Positions 15,841 to 24,346 of a DNA stretch of 35,278 nucleotides are shown in pieces. The translations under genes and the position numbers were made by a program. The notes under the pieces are model-generated. The model was not told the origin of the DNA, searched no databases, and saw only the letters and a program-made list of their open reading frames with translations. This stretch comes from Ignavibacteria bacterium (GTDB lineage: Bacteria; Bacteroidota; Ignavibacteria; Ch128b), in NCBI GenBank assembly GCA_016873845.1, contig VGVX01000024.1, forward strand, positions 1 to 35,278. Reading direction: 5' to 3'. Every line of letters begins with the position of its first letter. Positions within the stretch are counted from its first letter, which is position 1.

Positions 15841-16664
15841 TTATTGGAGCGATTTTCTTTTCCCAAGTTAAAAAATATTACACTAAAAAAAATCATTAAT
15901 AGTATAAGTACTGATTCAGTTGGCACATTATTGATCAGTAAAAGATTGAAGAAGCCTTCCCATTCATCGTAATTTCTTGCGAAAAAAGTCTTGATCATGA
16001 ACTGATTCGTAGTCCCAAAAACAAGAACAACCGAATATACAAGAGTGAAAACTGAAAGTGCCGATGCCCAGAGTGAATTAGACCACATGAAGAATGAATA
16101 AGTATACAATGAAGCAGCGAATACAAGGGAGAAATTCACAGTGTGATTAATTAAATCGACTTCATAATAGTTGAACAAATAAAAAGCTGCTGCCGAAATA
16201 GAAATCAAAAATGAATCTCTGATCGCACTAATAATTTTTCCATCATGTATAATAATAAACCACAAATAAAGAAAGCTAACTAGAAAAGGGAGTGTCCAAA
16301 TAAAATACATTGGAAAATCAAGCAGCGAGGAAATCCCAAATTCATAGAAGTATTTGTTCTTCGGAATTCGAACTTTGCCAAAAGTGTATGCCGTTCCAAC
16401 AACAGCTGCCGAAAATACAATTGGCGTTAAGAGTGCCGATACCCAGTGCTTAAATCTACCAAATTTATTAAATGCAACAAAGAGATCGTCACTCAATCTA
16501 CGGTTATAGAGTAATATTAGAATCAGATTAAGCAGTAAAAATAAATTAAATCGGAATCCAAGGAAATAAACTTGTGGAATGAAATTAAAATGCAGCGAGC
16601 AAATGATAATTAAGTTTGTGCAGATAATAAATGAAGTTGCGATAAAAATTTTATTTGCGAACAC
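15837..16664 (-). CDS. Polytopic inner-membrane protein, unknown function
   Basis: A 275-residue protein with about seven or eight hydrophobic segments (roughly 5-25, 30-52, 73-95, 118-138, 148-170, 175-195, 198-222 and 248-268). It has few charged residues apart from a basic loop near 54-72 (NRRLSDDLF-x5-KFGRFKH). I see no catalytic motif; a CPBP-type intramembrane protease was considered but the Glu-Glu and His motifs are absent. The start codon is GTG at 16664 with a weak ribosome binding site. It overlaps the outer-membrane barrel gene by four bases (ATGA), so a two-component envelope unit is plausible. Nothing else in the sequence points to a function. Confidence 0.7.
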   Translation of the reverse strand: MFANKIFIATSFIICTNLIIICSLHFNFIPQVYFLGFRFNLFLLLNLILILLYNRRLSDDLFVAFNKFGRFKHWVSALLTPIVFSAAVVGTAYTFGKVRIPKNKYFYEFGISSLLDFPMYFIWTLPFLVSFLYLWFIIIHDGKIISAIRDSFLISISAAAFYLFNYYEVDLINHTVNFSLVFAASLYTYSFFMWSNSLWASALSVFTLVYSVVLVFGTTNQFMIKTFFARNYDEWEGFFNLLLINNVPTESVLILLMIFFSVIFFNLGKENRSNK

Positions 16665-16772
16665 TCTGTAAAATCACTAATAATTGCTGTATAAATTACA
16701 ATATTACATCAAATTTTCATAGTACATGTGTCACCTCAGGAACATAAATGATTCCATCTTGAAAGAGACTTA

Positions 16773-16808
16773 AAAGATTCCATCCCGACTTGTCGGGATG
16801 GAATCTTT
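16773..16808. terminator. 17-bp perfect stem hairpin, likely bidirectional terminator carrying a CCCGAC/GTCGGG core
   Basis: Bases 16773-16789 are perfectly complementary to 16792-16808 around a two-base centre. On the minus strand the stem ends in TTT and runs on with TTAAG, just after the end of the DUF2231 gene, so it can terminate that transcript. The core CCCGACTTGTCGGG resembles the TCCCGA...TCGGGA hairpin at 31162-31179 and may be a dispersed repeat serving as a terminator. Confidence 0.7.
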
Positions 16809-16829
16809 CTGTATGTTGGGAAGTCATCT

Positions 16830-17297
16830 CTACTTGGTTTTTATAATTTCTGTTCCAACACCATATTTATAAACCAATTCACCGCCATGCTCACCTGTCT
16901 GATAAATAAAATATGAACCAACGAGAGAAGCTACTAGAATAATAATTTGAATCCATCCCTTGAATTTATTTTTCAATGTTGTAAATAAACGGACAAACAA
17001 AATTACTGTAAAGAGCCATTGAGTGATTGAAGCATAAGATTGATGATCGGAAATCAAGCCAAGCGGAATACGAATCCCTTCATTTTCAAACAGCAATTCA
17101 GCAGATTGAGAGGCAGCATTGCCTGTGAGAACTGCAGCGATGGAGCCAAGAACACCAAACACTAACAAATAATTTGCGGCTATAGAAAACAGTTCCTTCT
17201 TGAAAAAGAAGAATAAAATTTCGAATAAGACATACACTAGCAGTAGTGCTATTGGGAAGTGGACAACTTTTGGATGAAGTGCTGACAGAAATTCCAT
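16830..17297 (-). CDS. DUF2231 family membrane protein
   Basis: A 155-residue protein with four transmembrane segments. It opens with LHPKVVHFPIALLLVY (His8 and His13), then TGNAASQS in the loop after helix 2, a conserved His in ISDHQSYA before helix 3, and ends with GEHGGELVYKYGVG. These are the marks of the DUF2231 family; the conserved membrane histidines suggest metal or haem binding, but no activity is established that I know of. The ATG follows the stop codon of the SRPBCC gene directly, and its ribosome binding site (GGAGG) lies in the last codons of that gene, so the two are translationally coupled. A strong hairpin follows the gene. Confidence 0.85.
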   Translation of the reverse strand: MEFLSALHPKVVHFPIALLLVYVLFEILFFFFKKELFSIAANYLLVFGVLGSIAAVLTGNAASQSAELLFENEGIRIPLGLISDHQSYASITQWLFTVILFVRLFTTLKNKFKGWIQIIILVASLVGSYFIYQTGEHGGELVYKYGVGTEIIKTK

Positions 17298-17750
17298 TTA
17301 ACCTCCGAATAGTAATTCCATTTTATTGTGACGAGATTCAAACATCTTTTCGATTTGGGACTTGATAATTGGTGATAGAATTTTTCCAATTATCCCGAAT
17401 CCAATCTCAAATGCGATCTCATCAGTCATAATAGTGGTTCCATCGAATAAATTCTCGAACTTGTGTTTGTGCTTCCAATATTTAAAAGGACCTTTTTTCT
17501 GGATATCGACGATTAATTTATTTTCAATTATACTTTCGATCACGATTACCCAGTTAACACCAACGAAAGGTAAAACGTTCAATTTTATTTTTATCTCAGA
17601 TTCTTTTTGAAGAGGCGAATGTGAAATAGAAATAATTTTAATTAAAGGATAGCGCGGCAATATTAATCTTAAATTTTTCGGATTCAAATGAAACGCGAAT
17701 ATCTTTTCAACGTCAGTTTTTAGTGATAGAGATTTTGTAATGTGATGCAT
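17298..17750 (-). CDS. SRPBCC (START-like) ligand-binding protein
   Basis: A 150-residue protein of the SRPBCC/polyketide-cyclase-like fold. It begins HHITKSLSLKTDVEKIFAFHLNPKNLRLILP, the first strand and the two short helices of the fold. Alternating strands follow (EIKIKLNVLPF, NWVIVIESIIENKLIVDIQKKGPFKYWKHKHKF, GTTIMTDEIAFEIGFG), and a long C-terminal helix (PIIKSQIEKMFESRHNKM) closes the cavity. The KGPFKYWKHKHKF segment matches uncharacterised members I have seen annotated as cell-division-inhibitor-like or CoxG-like proteins. The ligand is unknown. It has a ribosome binding site (GAGGAT) and is coupled to the DUF2231 gene. Confidence 0.8.
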   Translation of the reverse strand: MHHITKSLSLKTDVEKIFAFHLNPKNLRLILPRYPLIKIISISHSPLQKESEIKIKLNVLPFVGVNWVIVIESIIENKLIVDIQKKGPFKYWKHKHKFENLFDGTTIMTDEIAFEIGFGIIGKILSPIIKSQIEKMFESRHNKMELLFGG

Positions 17751-17789
17751 TGGAATTAATCCTCAATCATATACCTTTTAATAGAAAGA

Positions 17790-18548
17790 TTATCCGCATA
17801 GTACGCTTCCGCCATTTACATTTAAAATTTCCCCTGTGATATGATTTGCGAGATCACTCGCCAGGAACAATACCGGACCTGCAATATCCTCAGGCGCAGC
17901 AATTTTCTTCAAAGGAATATTTAGTCTTACTTCTTCTTCGTAATCTTCATTACAAAATACTGGGTCACACATTTCTGTATCAACCCACCCTGGTGCAACC
18001 GAATTCACAAGGATGTTATATTGGGCTAATTCGGTCGATAGTGACTTCACATAAGAAATTAACGCCCCTTTACTAGCGGCGTAATGTGAGTGAAATGCTT
18101 CCCCCCTTTGTCCAGCAGTGGAAGTAATGATAATAATTTTTCCTCCTCCGATTTTTTTCATAAATGGGATTACTTCTCTTGTGAATAACATCGATCCGGT
18201 TAAATTGATCGCAAGAGTTCGATTCCAGTTTTCGAGTGTCATTTTTTCTGCATCCCCGTATTCCCAAATACCAGCATTGCTTACAAGTATATCAATTGAA
18301 GAAAAATCAACGAAAACTTTGTCCACGGTCGATATGATGTCGGATTCACTTTCGAGTGAACATTTGTAAGCTTTAATTTTTTTTGTTTGAGATGATAAAT
18401 TTGTGATCAATTCATTTGCACGGTCATCTCGAACTCTATATGTTAAAGCAACATTCGCACCTGCACGAATAAAATATTCTACGCAGGCTTTTCCAATTCC
18501 GCGAGACCCGCCTGTGATAAGTACAGTTTTCCCTTTTAAGTTTATCAT
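17790..18548 (-). CDS. SDR family oxidoreductase (FabG-like)
   Basis: A 252-residue classical short-chain dehydrogenase/reductase. It has the NAD(P) motif TGGSRGIG (12-19), NAG (91-93), the catalytic Ser143, Tyr156 and Lys160 (YAASK), the PGWVDTEM loop and a C-terminal ITGEILNVNGG typical of 3-oxoacyl-ACP reductases. Arg16 in the glycine-rich loop fits NADPH preference. The exact substrate cannot be told; genomes carry many paralogues, and this one is not next to acyl-carrier or fatty-acid genes. The ATG has AAGGAG upstream. It begins 12 bases after truA on the same strand. Confidence 0.88.
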   Translation of the reverse strand: MINLKGKTVLITGGSRGIGKACVEYFIRAGANVALTYRVRDDRANELITNLSSQTKKIKAYKCSLESESDIISTVDKVFVDFSSIDILVSNAGIWEYGDAEKMTLENWNRTLAINLTGSMLFTREVIPFMKKIGGGKIIIITSTAGQRGEAFHSHYAASKGALISYVKSLSTELAQYNILVNSVAPGWVDTEMCDPVFCNEDYEEEVRLNIPLKKIAAPEDIAGPVLFLASDLANHITGEILNVNGGSVLCG

Positions 18549-18560
18549 AAACTCCTTTTC

Positions 18561-19289
18561 CTAATAATTGACTTTATATAGAAATAATCCTGAAGCCGGT
18601 GCCCATAATGGACTTTTTGTTTTTTTTTCAGAAAAAAACAAATTTTCAACCTCATCCAATGTTATTCTGCCACGACTTGTTTCAAGCATACAACCAACAA
18701 TTCCACGGACCATGCCATGAATAAATCTATCGGCCTTGATAATATAAAACAAAAAATCTTTTTTGAAGAACCATCGTGAATAGCTTACTTCACATTCGGC
18801 ATTGTCAATCTCATCTGTGTTTTTCGAGAAAGCATCAAAATTCTTTCTGCCGATAAAAAGTTCTTGAGTCCTCTTGAGCGAGTTGAAATCATGCTTCCCA
18901 AAGATTGTCCAAGAATAATTTTTGTAAAATATGTTTTTTCTCAATGATATTATGTAAAGATATTCTCTGCTCGTCGCAGAATATCTTGAATGGAATTCAT
19001 CATCTACGAATTCTAATGATTTTACTGAGATTTCATCTGGTAAAATTGCATTGATTGACTTTTGTACACTCGAAATATCAAATTCGCTACCAACTCGAAA
19101 ATTGAAAACTTGATTTAATGCATGAACACCAGCATCAGTTCTACCTGAACCAATTATTCTTGTATTTTCTCTAAATACTGTCGAAAGTGCGTCTTCTATT
19201 GTTTGTTGAATGGAATTAGAATTTGTTTGCCGCTGCCATCCGGAATAATTGGTCCCATCATACTCAACTATACCTTTGACGTTGTGCAT
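18561..19289 (-). CDS. truA: tRNA pseudouridine(38-40) synthase TruA
   Basis: A 242-residue TruA that isomerises uridines 38-40 in the anticodon arm. It shows VEYDGTNYSGWQRQ (8-21), the catalytic motif SGRTDAGVHA with Asp52, the FHSRYSATSREYLY block and the RFIHGMVRGIVGCM helix near the C-terminus. Length is slightly short of the usual 245-270 but complete. The start lies one base after the stop of the DUF5683-like gene upstream, so they share a transcript. It precedes the SDR gene. Confidence 0.95.
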   Translation of the reverse strand: MHNVKGIVEYDGTNYSGWQRQTNSNSIQQTIEDALSTVFRENTRIIGSGRTDAGVHALNQVFNFRVGSEFDISSVQKSINAILPDEISVKSLEFVDDEFHSRYSATSREYLYIISLRKNIFYKNYSWTIFGKHDFNSLKRTQELFIGRKNFDAFSKNTDEIDNAECEVSYSRWFFKKDFLFYIIKADRFIHGMVRGIVGCMLETSRGRITLDEVENLFFSEKKTKSPLWAPASGLFLYKVNY

Positions 19290-19290
19290 G

Positions 19291-20010
19291 TCAAAATCTT
19301 GTTGTTAGATTAAGTTTATAATCGATACCGCCAAAAATATTTTTTTCAAAACCTGTCCTAAAGCTTAATCCACTTGACTCAAGACCGCGATTGTATTTAT
19401 TTGTAACAATAACTGCATTGATTGCACTTACCAAATGGTTCACTACAATCATCGCAGCAGCAAATCTTACATTATTGAACGCACTTTCGCTCGATACCCA
19501 CATGGAGCGGTATTTTTTCCGAGCATCATTCGAAGGCCAATTCCAATAGTGAGTGTTGAGATCGAGAACTTTATGAAATTCACGATTTAAATATTTCTCA
19601 TTATTGTAATCGTTGATGTTTAAATAACTGCTGATCGTAGCAAAGTAATTTTCACTCTTGTTGGTTAAATCTATCCCTGCATGCACAGCTGCATAATCTT
19701 TGTAATTATCTCTCTGCCAATTTCCATAATAGTTTAGTCCGCTTAATCCTAACCACAAAACTCCTTCAGCAGCTGTGAAATATACTCCAACATCATAACG
19801 CTCAGCGTATAATTCACCCATCCCAGGAATTAAAAACGAATAAAGAAATGCGAGTGCTCCGCTTTTTTCTTCCTTTAAATTTGCCGTTAAACTCGCTTCA
19901 GAAATTGAGTTATGCTTGAGATTAATTTTAGATTTTAAAGAAATTAAAGTTTGAGCATTGGAAACTTGACCGCAGAAAACAATTAATAAAGAAACAATTA
20001 TGGATCTCAT
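19291..20010 (-). CDS. Exported DUF5683-like membrane protein, unknown function
   Basis: A 239-residue protein with a signal peptide (RSIIVSLLIVFCGQVSNAQ). A segment SGALAFLYSFLIPGMGELYAERYDVGVYFTAAEG (about 50-83) has the IPG-x-G-x-LY-x-xR pattern common in DUF5683/TM2-like proteins of Bacteroidota. A Tyr/Asn-rich soluble part follows (85-165) and another hydrophobic helix (MIVVNHLVSAINAVIV). The function is not known. It lies between mtaB and truA, 7 bases and 1 base from them, so it belongs to a tRNA-modification transcript by position only. The ribosome binding site is GAGG. Confidence 0.65.
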   Translation of the reverse strand: MRSIIVSLLIVFCGQVSNAQTLISLKSKINLKHNSISEASLTANLKEEKSGALAFLYSFLIPGMGELYAERYDVGVYFTAAEGVLWLGLSGLNYYGNWQRDNYKDYAAVHAGIDLTNKSENYFATISSYLNINDYNNEKYLNREFHKVLDLNTHYWNWPSNDARKKYRSMWVSSESAFNNVRFAAAMIVVNHLVSAINAVIVTNKYNRGLESSGLSFRTGFEKNIFGGIDYKLNLTTRF

Positions 20011-20017
20011 TTTTTCC

Positions 20018-21322
20018 TCAATTTAAATTAAGAGGTAATTCCCCTATACAATATTCGTTTTGAATTCCAGTTATCATGAATTCAGTTAGTTTATTAGTTA
20101 AATCGACATCAGGTTTATGAATCACTCGAACATAATTTGAGCTGAATCCCTTGAATGCATTATCTTCATCAGGATGTTCGAATAAAACTCTTTCTTTCTT
20201 TCCTATCATATCTGAGTAAAATAAATGTTTTTTCTTTGCACTTAAAATTCTTAATCGGTTTGTTCTTTCTTTTCGGATATTTTTTGGAATTTGATTTATC
20301 ATCTCAGCTGCGGGAGTGCCAGGTCTTTCGGAATATGTGAAAACGTGCAAATACGAAATCGGCATCTCATTTAATAATTTGTATGTTAGTTCAAAATCAT
20401 GCTCCGTCTCACCAGGAAATCCAACTATCACATCAACTCCAATTCCGCAATCGGGGATCAAACTTTTCACTTGTTCGATTCGATTCTGATAAAGTTCCGA
20501 AAGATAGCGTCTTCTCATCTGTTTTAAGATTAAATCACTCCCACTTTGTAGAGGAATATGAAAGTGTGAGCAAAGCTTTTCTTCATTGCGAACTAAACGA
20601 ATTATTTCATCAGTTAGCAGGTTTGGTTCAATCGAGCTAAATCGAATTCTGTAATCGCCTTCAGTTTTCAATAACCTTCTAACTAGCTGTGTGAGATCAG
20701 TATTTAATTTACTTCCATAGTCGCCAACATTCACTCCTGTAAGAACAATTTCCCTAAAACCTTGAAAAATTAAATTTTGAAACTGCTTTGCCGATCCGTC
20801 AATAGGTAAACTTCTGCTTTCACCTCTTGCTTGCGGAATCGTACAGAAAGTACAAGAATAATTACATCCATCTTGGATTTTTAAGAATGCACGTGTACGA
20901 TCATCATCTTTGTTTGAAAAGGCTGGGTCAAAATCTTGAAATGACTCTGTTGGAGTAGTGTGAATACATGCTAAATTTTTCTTCTCAAGATTATCTATAA
21001 AATTAAATATTTCAAATTTTTCATTCGAACCGAGAATTAAGTCAACTCCCTCGATTTTTTGTAAATCGGCTGGACGCAATTGTGCATAACAACCGGTTAC
21101 AATTACAAATCCTTTTGGATTACTTCGAAGTGCACGACGAACAACTTGCCTGCATTCCCGCTCTGCATTATCCGTCACAGTGCAAGTATTAATTACGTAA
21201 ACATCTGCTTTTGAATCAAAATCTGAGATACTAAATCCTCTGCTTTTAAAATCACTACCAATTGTAGAGGTTTCAGTATAGTTTAATTTGCAGCCAAGTG
21301 TATGTAAGGCAACTTTTTTCAA
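20018..21322 (-). CDS. mtaB: MtaB, tRNA t6A37 methylthiotransferase
   Basis: A 434-residue radical-SAM enzyme that adds a methylthio group to N6-threonylcarbamoyladenosine at position 37 of tRNA. The N-terminal UPF0004 domain has the auxiliary cluster cysteines Cys11, Cys47 and Cys78 (LGCKLNYTE, NTCTVTD, TGCYAQ). The radical-SAM core has Cys153, Cys157 and Cys160 (DGCNYSCTFCTIPQARG). A TRAM-like C-terminus follows. The CKLN motif and the length fit MtaB rather than MiaB or RimO. The start codon is TTG; it places the protein at the normal MKKVALHTLGCKLN N-terminus, and no ATG is available in frame nearby. The rpsA terminator hairpin ends only 24 bases upstream of the start. Confidence 0.93.
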   Translation of the reverse strand: MKKVALHTLGCKLNYTETSTIGSDFKSRGFSISDFDSKADVYVINTCTVTDNAERECRQVVRRALRSNPKGFVIVTGCYAQLRPADLQKIEGVDLILGSNEKFEIFNFIDNLEKKNLACIHTTPTESFQDFDPAFSNKDDDRTRAFLKIQDGCNYSCTFCTIPQARGESRSLPIDGSAKQFQNLIFQGFREIVLTGVNVGDYGSKLNTDLTQLVRRLLKTEGDYRIRFSSIEPNLLTDEIIRLVRNEEKLCSHFHIPLQSGSDLILKQMRRRYLSELYQNRIEQVKSLIPDCGIGVDVIVGFPGETEHDFELTYKLLNEMPISYLHVFTYSERPGTPAAEMINQIPKNIRKERTNRLRILSAKKKHLFYSDMIGKKERVLFEHPDEDNAFKGFSSNYVRVIHKPDVDLTNKLTEFMITGIQNEYCIGELPLNLN

Positions 21323-21340
21323 AGTATCAAGAATTCCATA

Positions 21341-21390
21341 TAAATAAAAATTGTCATTGCATTCCTAAAATGAAGGAACACAATGACAAT
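21341..21390 (-). terminator. Rho-independent terminator of cmk-rpsA
   Basis: On the minus strand, 23 bases after the rpsA stop codon, ATTGTCATTG (21390-21381 on the reverse strand) pairs with CAATGACAAT (21359-21350). An inner stem TTCCT/AGGAA lies above a small internal loop, and TTTTTATTTA follows immediately. It separates rpsA from mtaB, leaving little room for an mtaB promoter outside the hairpin. Confidence 0.85.
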
Positions 21391-21413
21391 ATCAATGATT
21401 TTTTATTTCTAAA

Positions 21414-23384
21414 TTAAGAGTTCTCTTCTTTCAAAGGTTCACTCGATGAATCATCTACAGGAGAAGAAGGCAATTCATCCTGCTGTGATGTAGTTTCCTC
21501 CTCAAGAGTCTGCTGAACATTAGTTTCTTCAGCACTTACAGTTTCCACTTCCTTCACTTCTTGTTTTGGTTTAGATTTTTCTTCAGCTTTTTTATCAGCT
21601 TTGGAGGATTTTCCTTTTTTGTGATCCTTTTCTTTAAAGAGATCTCCAATAGTCATTTTTTCGATCTTATGCTTGGCAATGTATTCTTCAACAGCTGCAT
21701 TCTCTTTATCTCTCAAAGCTTCAATTGCACTCAGCACAATTTTTTTATTTTCTTTATCAAATTCGATTATCTTAAGTGAAAGTGATTCCCCCTCAGGAAA
21801 ATTTGCTTTCAAGTTTTTAATCGGTGAGGTTGACAAGTGATTTGCAGGTACAAAGCCATCAACTTTCATAGGTAATTCAACAAGAATTCCTTTTTCGATG
21901 TGTCTTAGTACAGTTGCATCGACCTCTTTACCAACGCTGTACTCTCTTTCAAAAATATCCCATGGATTTTCTTCCAATTGTTTATGACCAAGAGAGATCT
22001 TTCGCTGTTCGATATCAATTCCAAGCACCATTACATCGATGGTATCTCCTTTTTTCACAATTTCGGCTGGATGACGAATTTTCTTCGTCCAACTGAGGTC
22101 AGAAATATGAATTAATCCATCAACCCCAGGTTCTAATTCAACAAACACACCAAAGTTTGTGAGATTACGTACTATACCAGAATGTTGTGAATCGATAGGA
22201 TATTTCTTTAACAGTTCTCCCCATGGATCTGGTTCGAGCTGTTTCAGTCCAAGAGAAATTTTCTTTTCCTCTTTGTCGATGCTTAGAATTACAGCTTCAA
22301 CGATTTGACCCATCGAAACAACTTGTGATGGATGTTTGATGTGCTGAGTCCAGCTCATTTCTGAAATATGAATTAATCCTTCGATACCTTTTTCAATTTC
22401 AACGAATGCACCATAATCTGTAAGTGAGACGATTCTTCCACTAACTCTTTGATTGAGTGCATATTTTTGATCTATTGTTTTCCATGGATGCTCTTGCAAT
22501 TGCTTAATACCGAGTGAAATTCTTCTCTTCTCTGTATCATAATCAAGAACAACACAATTGATTACTTCATCAAGTTTGACAATTTCAGATGGATGATTTA
22601 CTCTCCCCCAGCTTAAATCGGTAATGTGAATCAAACCATCTACTCCGCCTAGATCAATGAATACACCAAAGTCGGTGATTGCCTTAACTGTTCCCTGTAA
22701 GATTTGACCTTTCTCGAGACTGTCAAGGATTGCTTTTCGTTGGTCTTTGATTTCTTCTTCAATAAGAACTTTATGACTTACCACAACATTCTTTTGAGTA
22801 TGATTAACTTTTACAATTTTCAGATCTAAAGTTTTGCCAATAAAAGCATCGAAGTCTCTTATAGGTTTAATATCAATTTGTGAACCCGGTAAAAATGATT
22901 CAAGACCAAAAACTTCAGCAACCAATCCGCCTTTAATTCGTTTCAGAATTTTCCCTTGAATAACGGTTTGCTGTTCATGTGCATTCATAATTTTTTCCCA
23001 AAGCTTAGCAAAGTCTGCTAATTTCTTTGAAAGAACCAATTCGCCTTCTGTACCTTCAACTTTTTCCAATAAAATATCTATTTCGGTTCCGGGTATTAAC
23101 TGGTCTAAATCGGGAAATTCTTCTTTATGAATCGAGCCCTCTGATTTAAATCCAATATCAACAATAACATTATCACCTTGGACTCTAATTACTTTTCCTT
23201 TTATAATTTCCCCCTCTTTGAATTCGGTTAAAGTTTTTGAGTACAAATTTGCAAGAGTTTGAAATTCTTCGATCGAATATTTGTTCTCAAGATCGAAATT
23301 GTTTTTTTGTGCAAGAAGCGACTTATCAATTTCAACTTGGGTTGTCGGTTCTGCAATGTTTGTATTTTTTGTTTCTTCGGACAT
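21414..23384 (-). CDS. rpsA: 30S ribosomal protein S1
   Basis: A 656-residue S1 with six S1/OB domains at about 58-120, 139-203, 225-293, 312-380, 398-466 and 485-553. Domains 3-5 show the strongest consensus (DFGVFIDLGGVDGLIHITDLSW and close copies). S1 binds mRNA leader regions and the ribosome to start translation. After domain 6 is a long charged tail: a Lys-rich stretch (KEKDHKKGKSSKADKKAEEK) and then an acidic, Ser/Glu-rich end, which is longer than in E. coli S1. I start at 23384 (MSEETKNT), 15 codons inside the longest frame, because GGAGG lies just upstream. Following cmk on the same strand is the classical order. Confidence 0.95.
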   Translation of the reverse strand: MSEETKNTNIAEPTTQVEIDKSLLAQKNNFDLENKYSIEEFQTLANLYSKTLTEFKEGEIIKGKVIRVQGDNVIVDIGFKSEGSIHKEEFPDLDQLIPGTEIDILLEKVEGTEGELVLSKKLADFAKLWEKIMNAHEQQTVIQGKILKRIKGGLVAEVFGLESFLPGSQIDIKPIRDFDAFIGKTLDLKIVKVNHTQKNVVVSHKVLIEEEIKDQRKAILDSLEKGQILQGTVKAITDFGVFIDLGGVDGLIHITDLSWGRVNHPSEIVKLDEVINCVVLDYDTEKRRISLGIKQLQEHPWKTIDQKYALNQRVSGRIVSLTDYGAFVEIEKGIEGLIHISEMSWTQHIKHPSQVVSMGQIVEAVILSIDKEEKKISLGLKQLEPDPWGELLKKYPIDSQHSGIVRNLTNFGVFVELEPGVDGLIHISDLSWTKKIRHPAEIVKKGDTIDVMVLGIDIEQRKISLGHKQLEENPWDIFEREYSVGKEVDATVLRHIEKGILVELPMKVDGFVPANHLSTSPIKNLKANFPEGESLSLKIIEFDKENKKIVLSAIEALRDKENAAVEEYIAKHKIEKMTIGDLFKEKDHKKGKSSKADKKAEEKSKPKQEVKEVETVSAEETNVQQTLEEETTSQQDELPSSPVDDSSSEPLKEENS

Positions 23385-23475
23385 TAATCCTCCGTCGTGT
23401 TGGATAGAAAAAATGCTGCCATCAAACATTCACCTACCCTTTATTTAACTTTAGTTGATTAGGATGGCGCTAATA

Positions 23476-24162
23476 TTATTTTTTTAATTTCTTAATGATA
23501 GCTGTAGCTTTCTCATAAATAGCGTTAACTTGTTCACTAATGCTCATTCTTGTTGTATCAATAATAATTGAATCCTCTGTAATCATTAATGGGCTCGTGT
23601 CGCGGCTCGAATCGATCTTGTCACGGCTTTCAATATTAAGTTTTACATCATCTAGTTCGAGTTCGACACCTTTTGCTTTTAATTCAAGCATTCGCCTGTA
23701 AGCACGTATATCGATCTCGGCAGTTAGAAATATTTTAAGGTCAGCATTTGGGAATACGGTAGTAGTAATATCTCTTCCTTCCATTACAATTCTTCCACGC
23801 TTACCAAATTCCCTTTGTTTTTTAACTAATAACTTTCGGACTTCGCTAATTTTACTGTAAACACTTACATTCTTTGAGACTTCTGGCGAACGAATTGCTT
23901 CGCTGACATTTTCTCCATTCACCAAAAGCTCTTCCCCATTTTGGACGAATTGAAAATCCATTCTATCCACCAAATTGATAAGTTTCTCTGAAAATTCAGG
24001 ATTAATTTTCCGTTGGAGTGCAAAATGCGTAACAGCTCTGTACATTGCTCCTGTATCAACATAAATGTAGTCAAGTTTTTCGGCAAGATGCTTAGCAGTT
24101 GTACTCTTTCCAGAACCAGCTGGTCCGTCAATGGCTATTATTATACCTTTTTTATCGTCCAT
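23476..24162 (-). CDS. cmk: Cytidylate kinase
   Basis: A 228-residue (d)CMP kinase with the P-loop GPAGSGKST (13-21), DTGAMYRAVT for the substrate pocket (36-45), the EGRDITTTVFPNADLKIFLTA block and the lid RRM. A KLNIESRDKIDSSRDTSPL segment ends the substrate domain. It phosphorylates CMP and dCMP with ATP. Length matches the family. It precedes rpsA by about 90 bases on the same strand, the usual arrangement, and the pair ends in a good terminator. The start codon at 24162 has only a weak ribosome binding site; there is no better in-frame ATG. Confidence 0.95.
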   Translation of the reverse strand: MDDKKGIIIAIDGPAGSGKSTTAKHLAEKLDYIYVDTGAMYRAVTHFALQRKINPEFSEKLINLVDRMDFQFVQNGEELLVNGENVSEAIRSPEVSKNVSVYSKISEVRKLLVKKQREFGKRGRIVMEGRDITTTVFPNADLKIFLTAEIDIRAYRRMLELKAKGVELELDDVKLNIESRDKIDSSRDTSPLMITEDSIIIDTTRMSISEQVNAIYEKATAIIKKLKK

Positions 24163-24260
24163 TAAACAATAAATATATGGAGAAAGGTATGCTTTTCCTA
24201 ATTTGGATATTTACACTGTACTATCAGAACATGTTAAAAAATAGCCTATTTCAGGTCGAT

Positions 24261-24302
24261 AATCATATAAAGGAAAATATTTTCATGATAATCTATATGA
24301 TT
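24261..24302. repeat. Inverted repeat in the cmk/ppk1 divergent region
   Basis: AATCATATA (24261-24269) and TATATGATT (24294-24302) are perfect 9-base arms around a 24-base spacer. The spacer holds a 12-base perfect palindrome, GAAAATATTTTC (24273-24284). It lies between the divergent cmk and ppk1 starts, so it may be an operator or a leader hairpin, but AT-rich sequence produces such dyads by chance. Confidence 0.35.
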
Positions 24303-24346
24303 TTCATTTAATCTTGATTTCCTAGTTCGTAAATTGGTGTCCTAAA

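Noticed and set aside
15837-16664. CPBP-type intramembrane protease
   Set aside because: The conserved Glu-Glu and His motifs of that family are not present.
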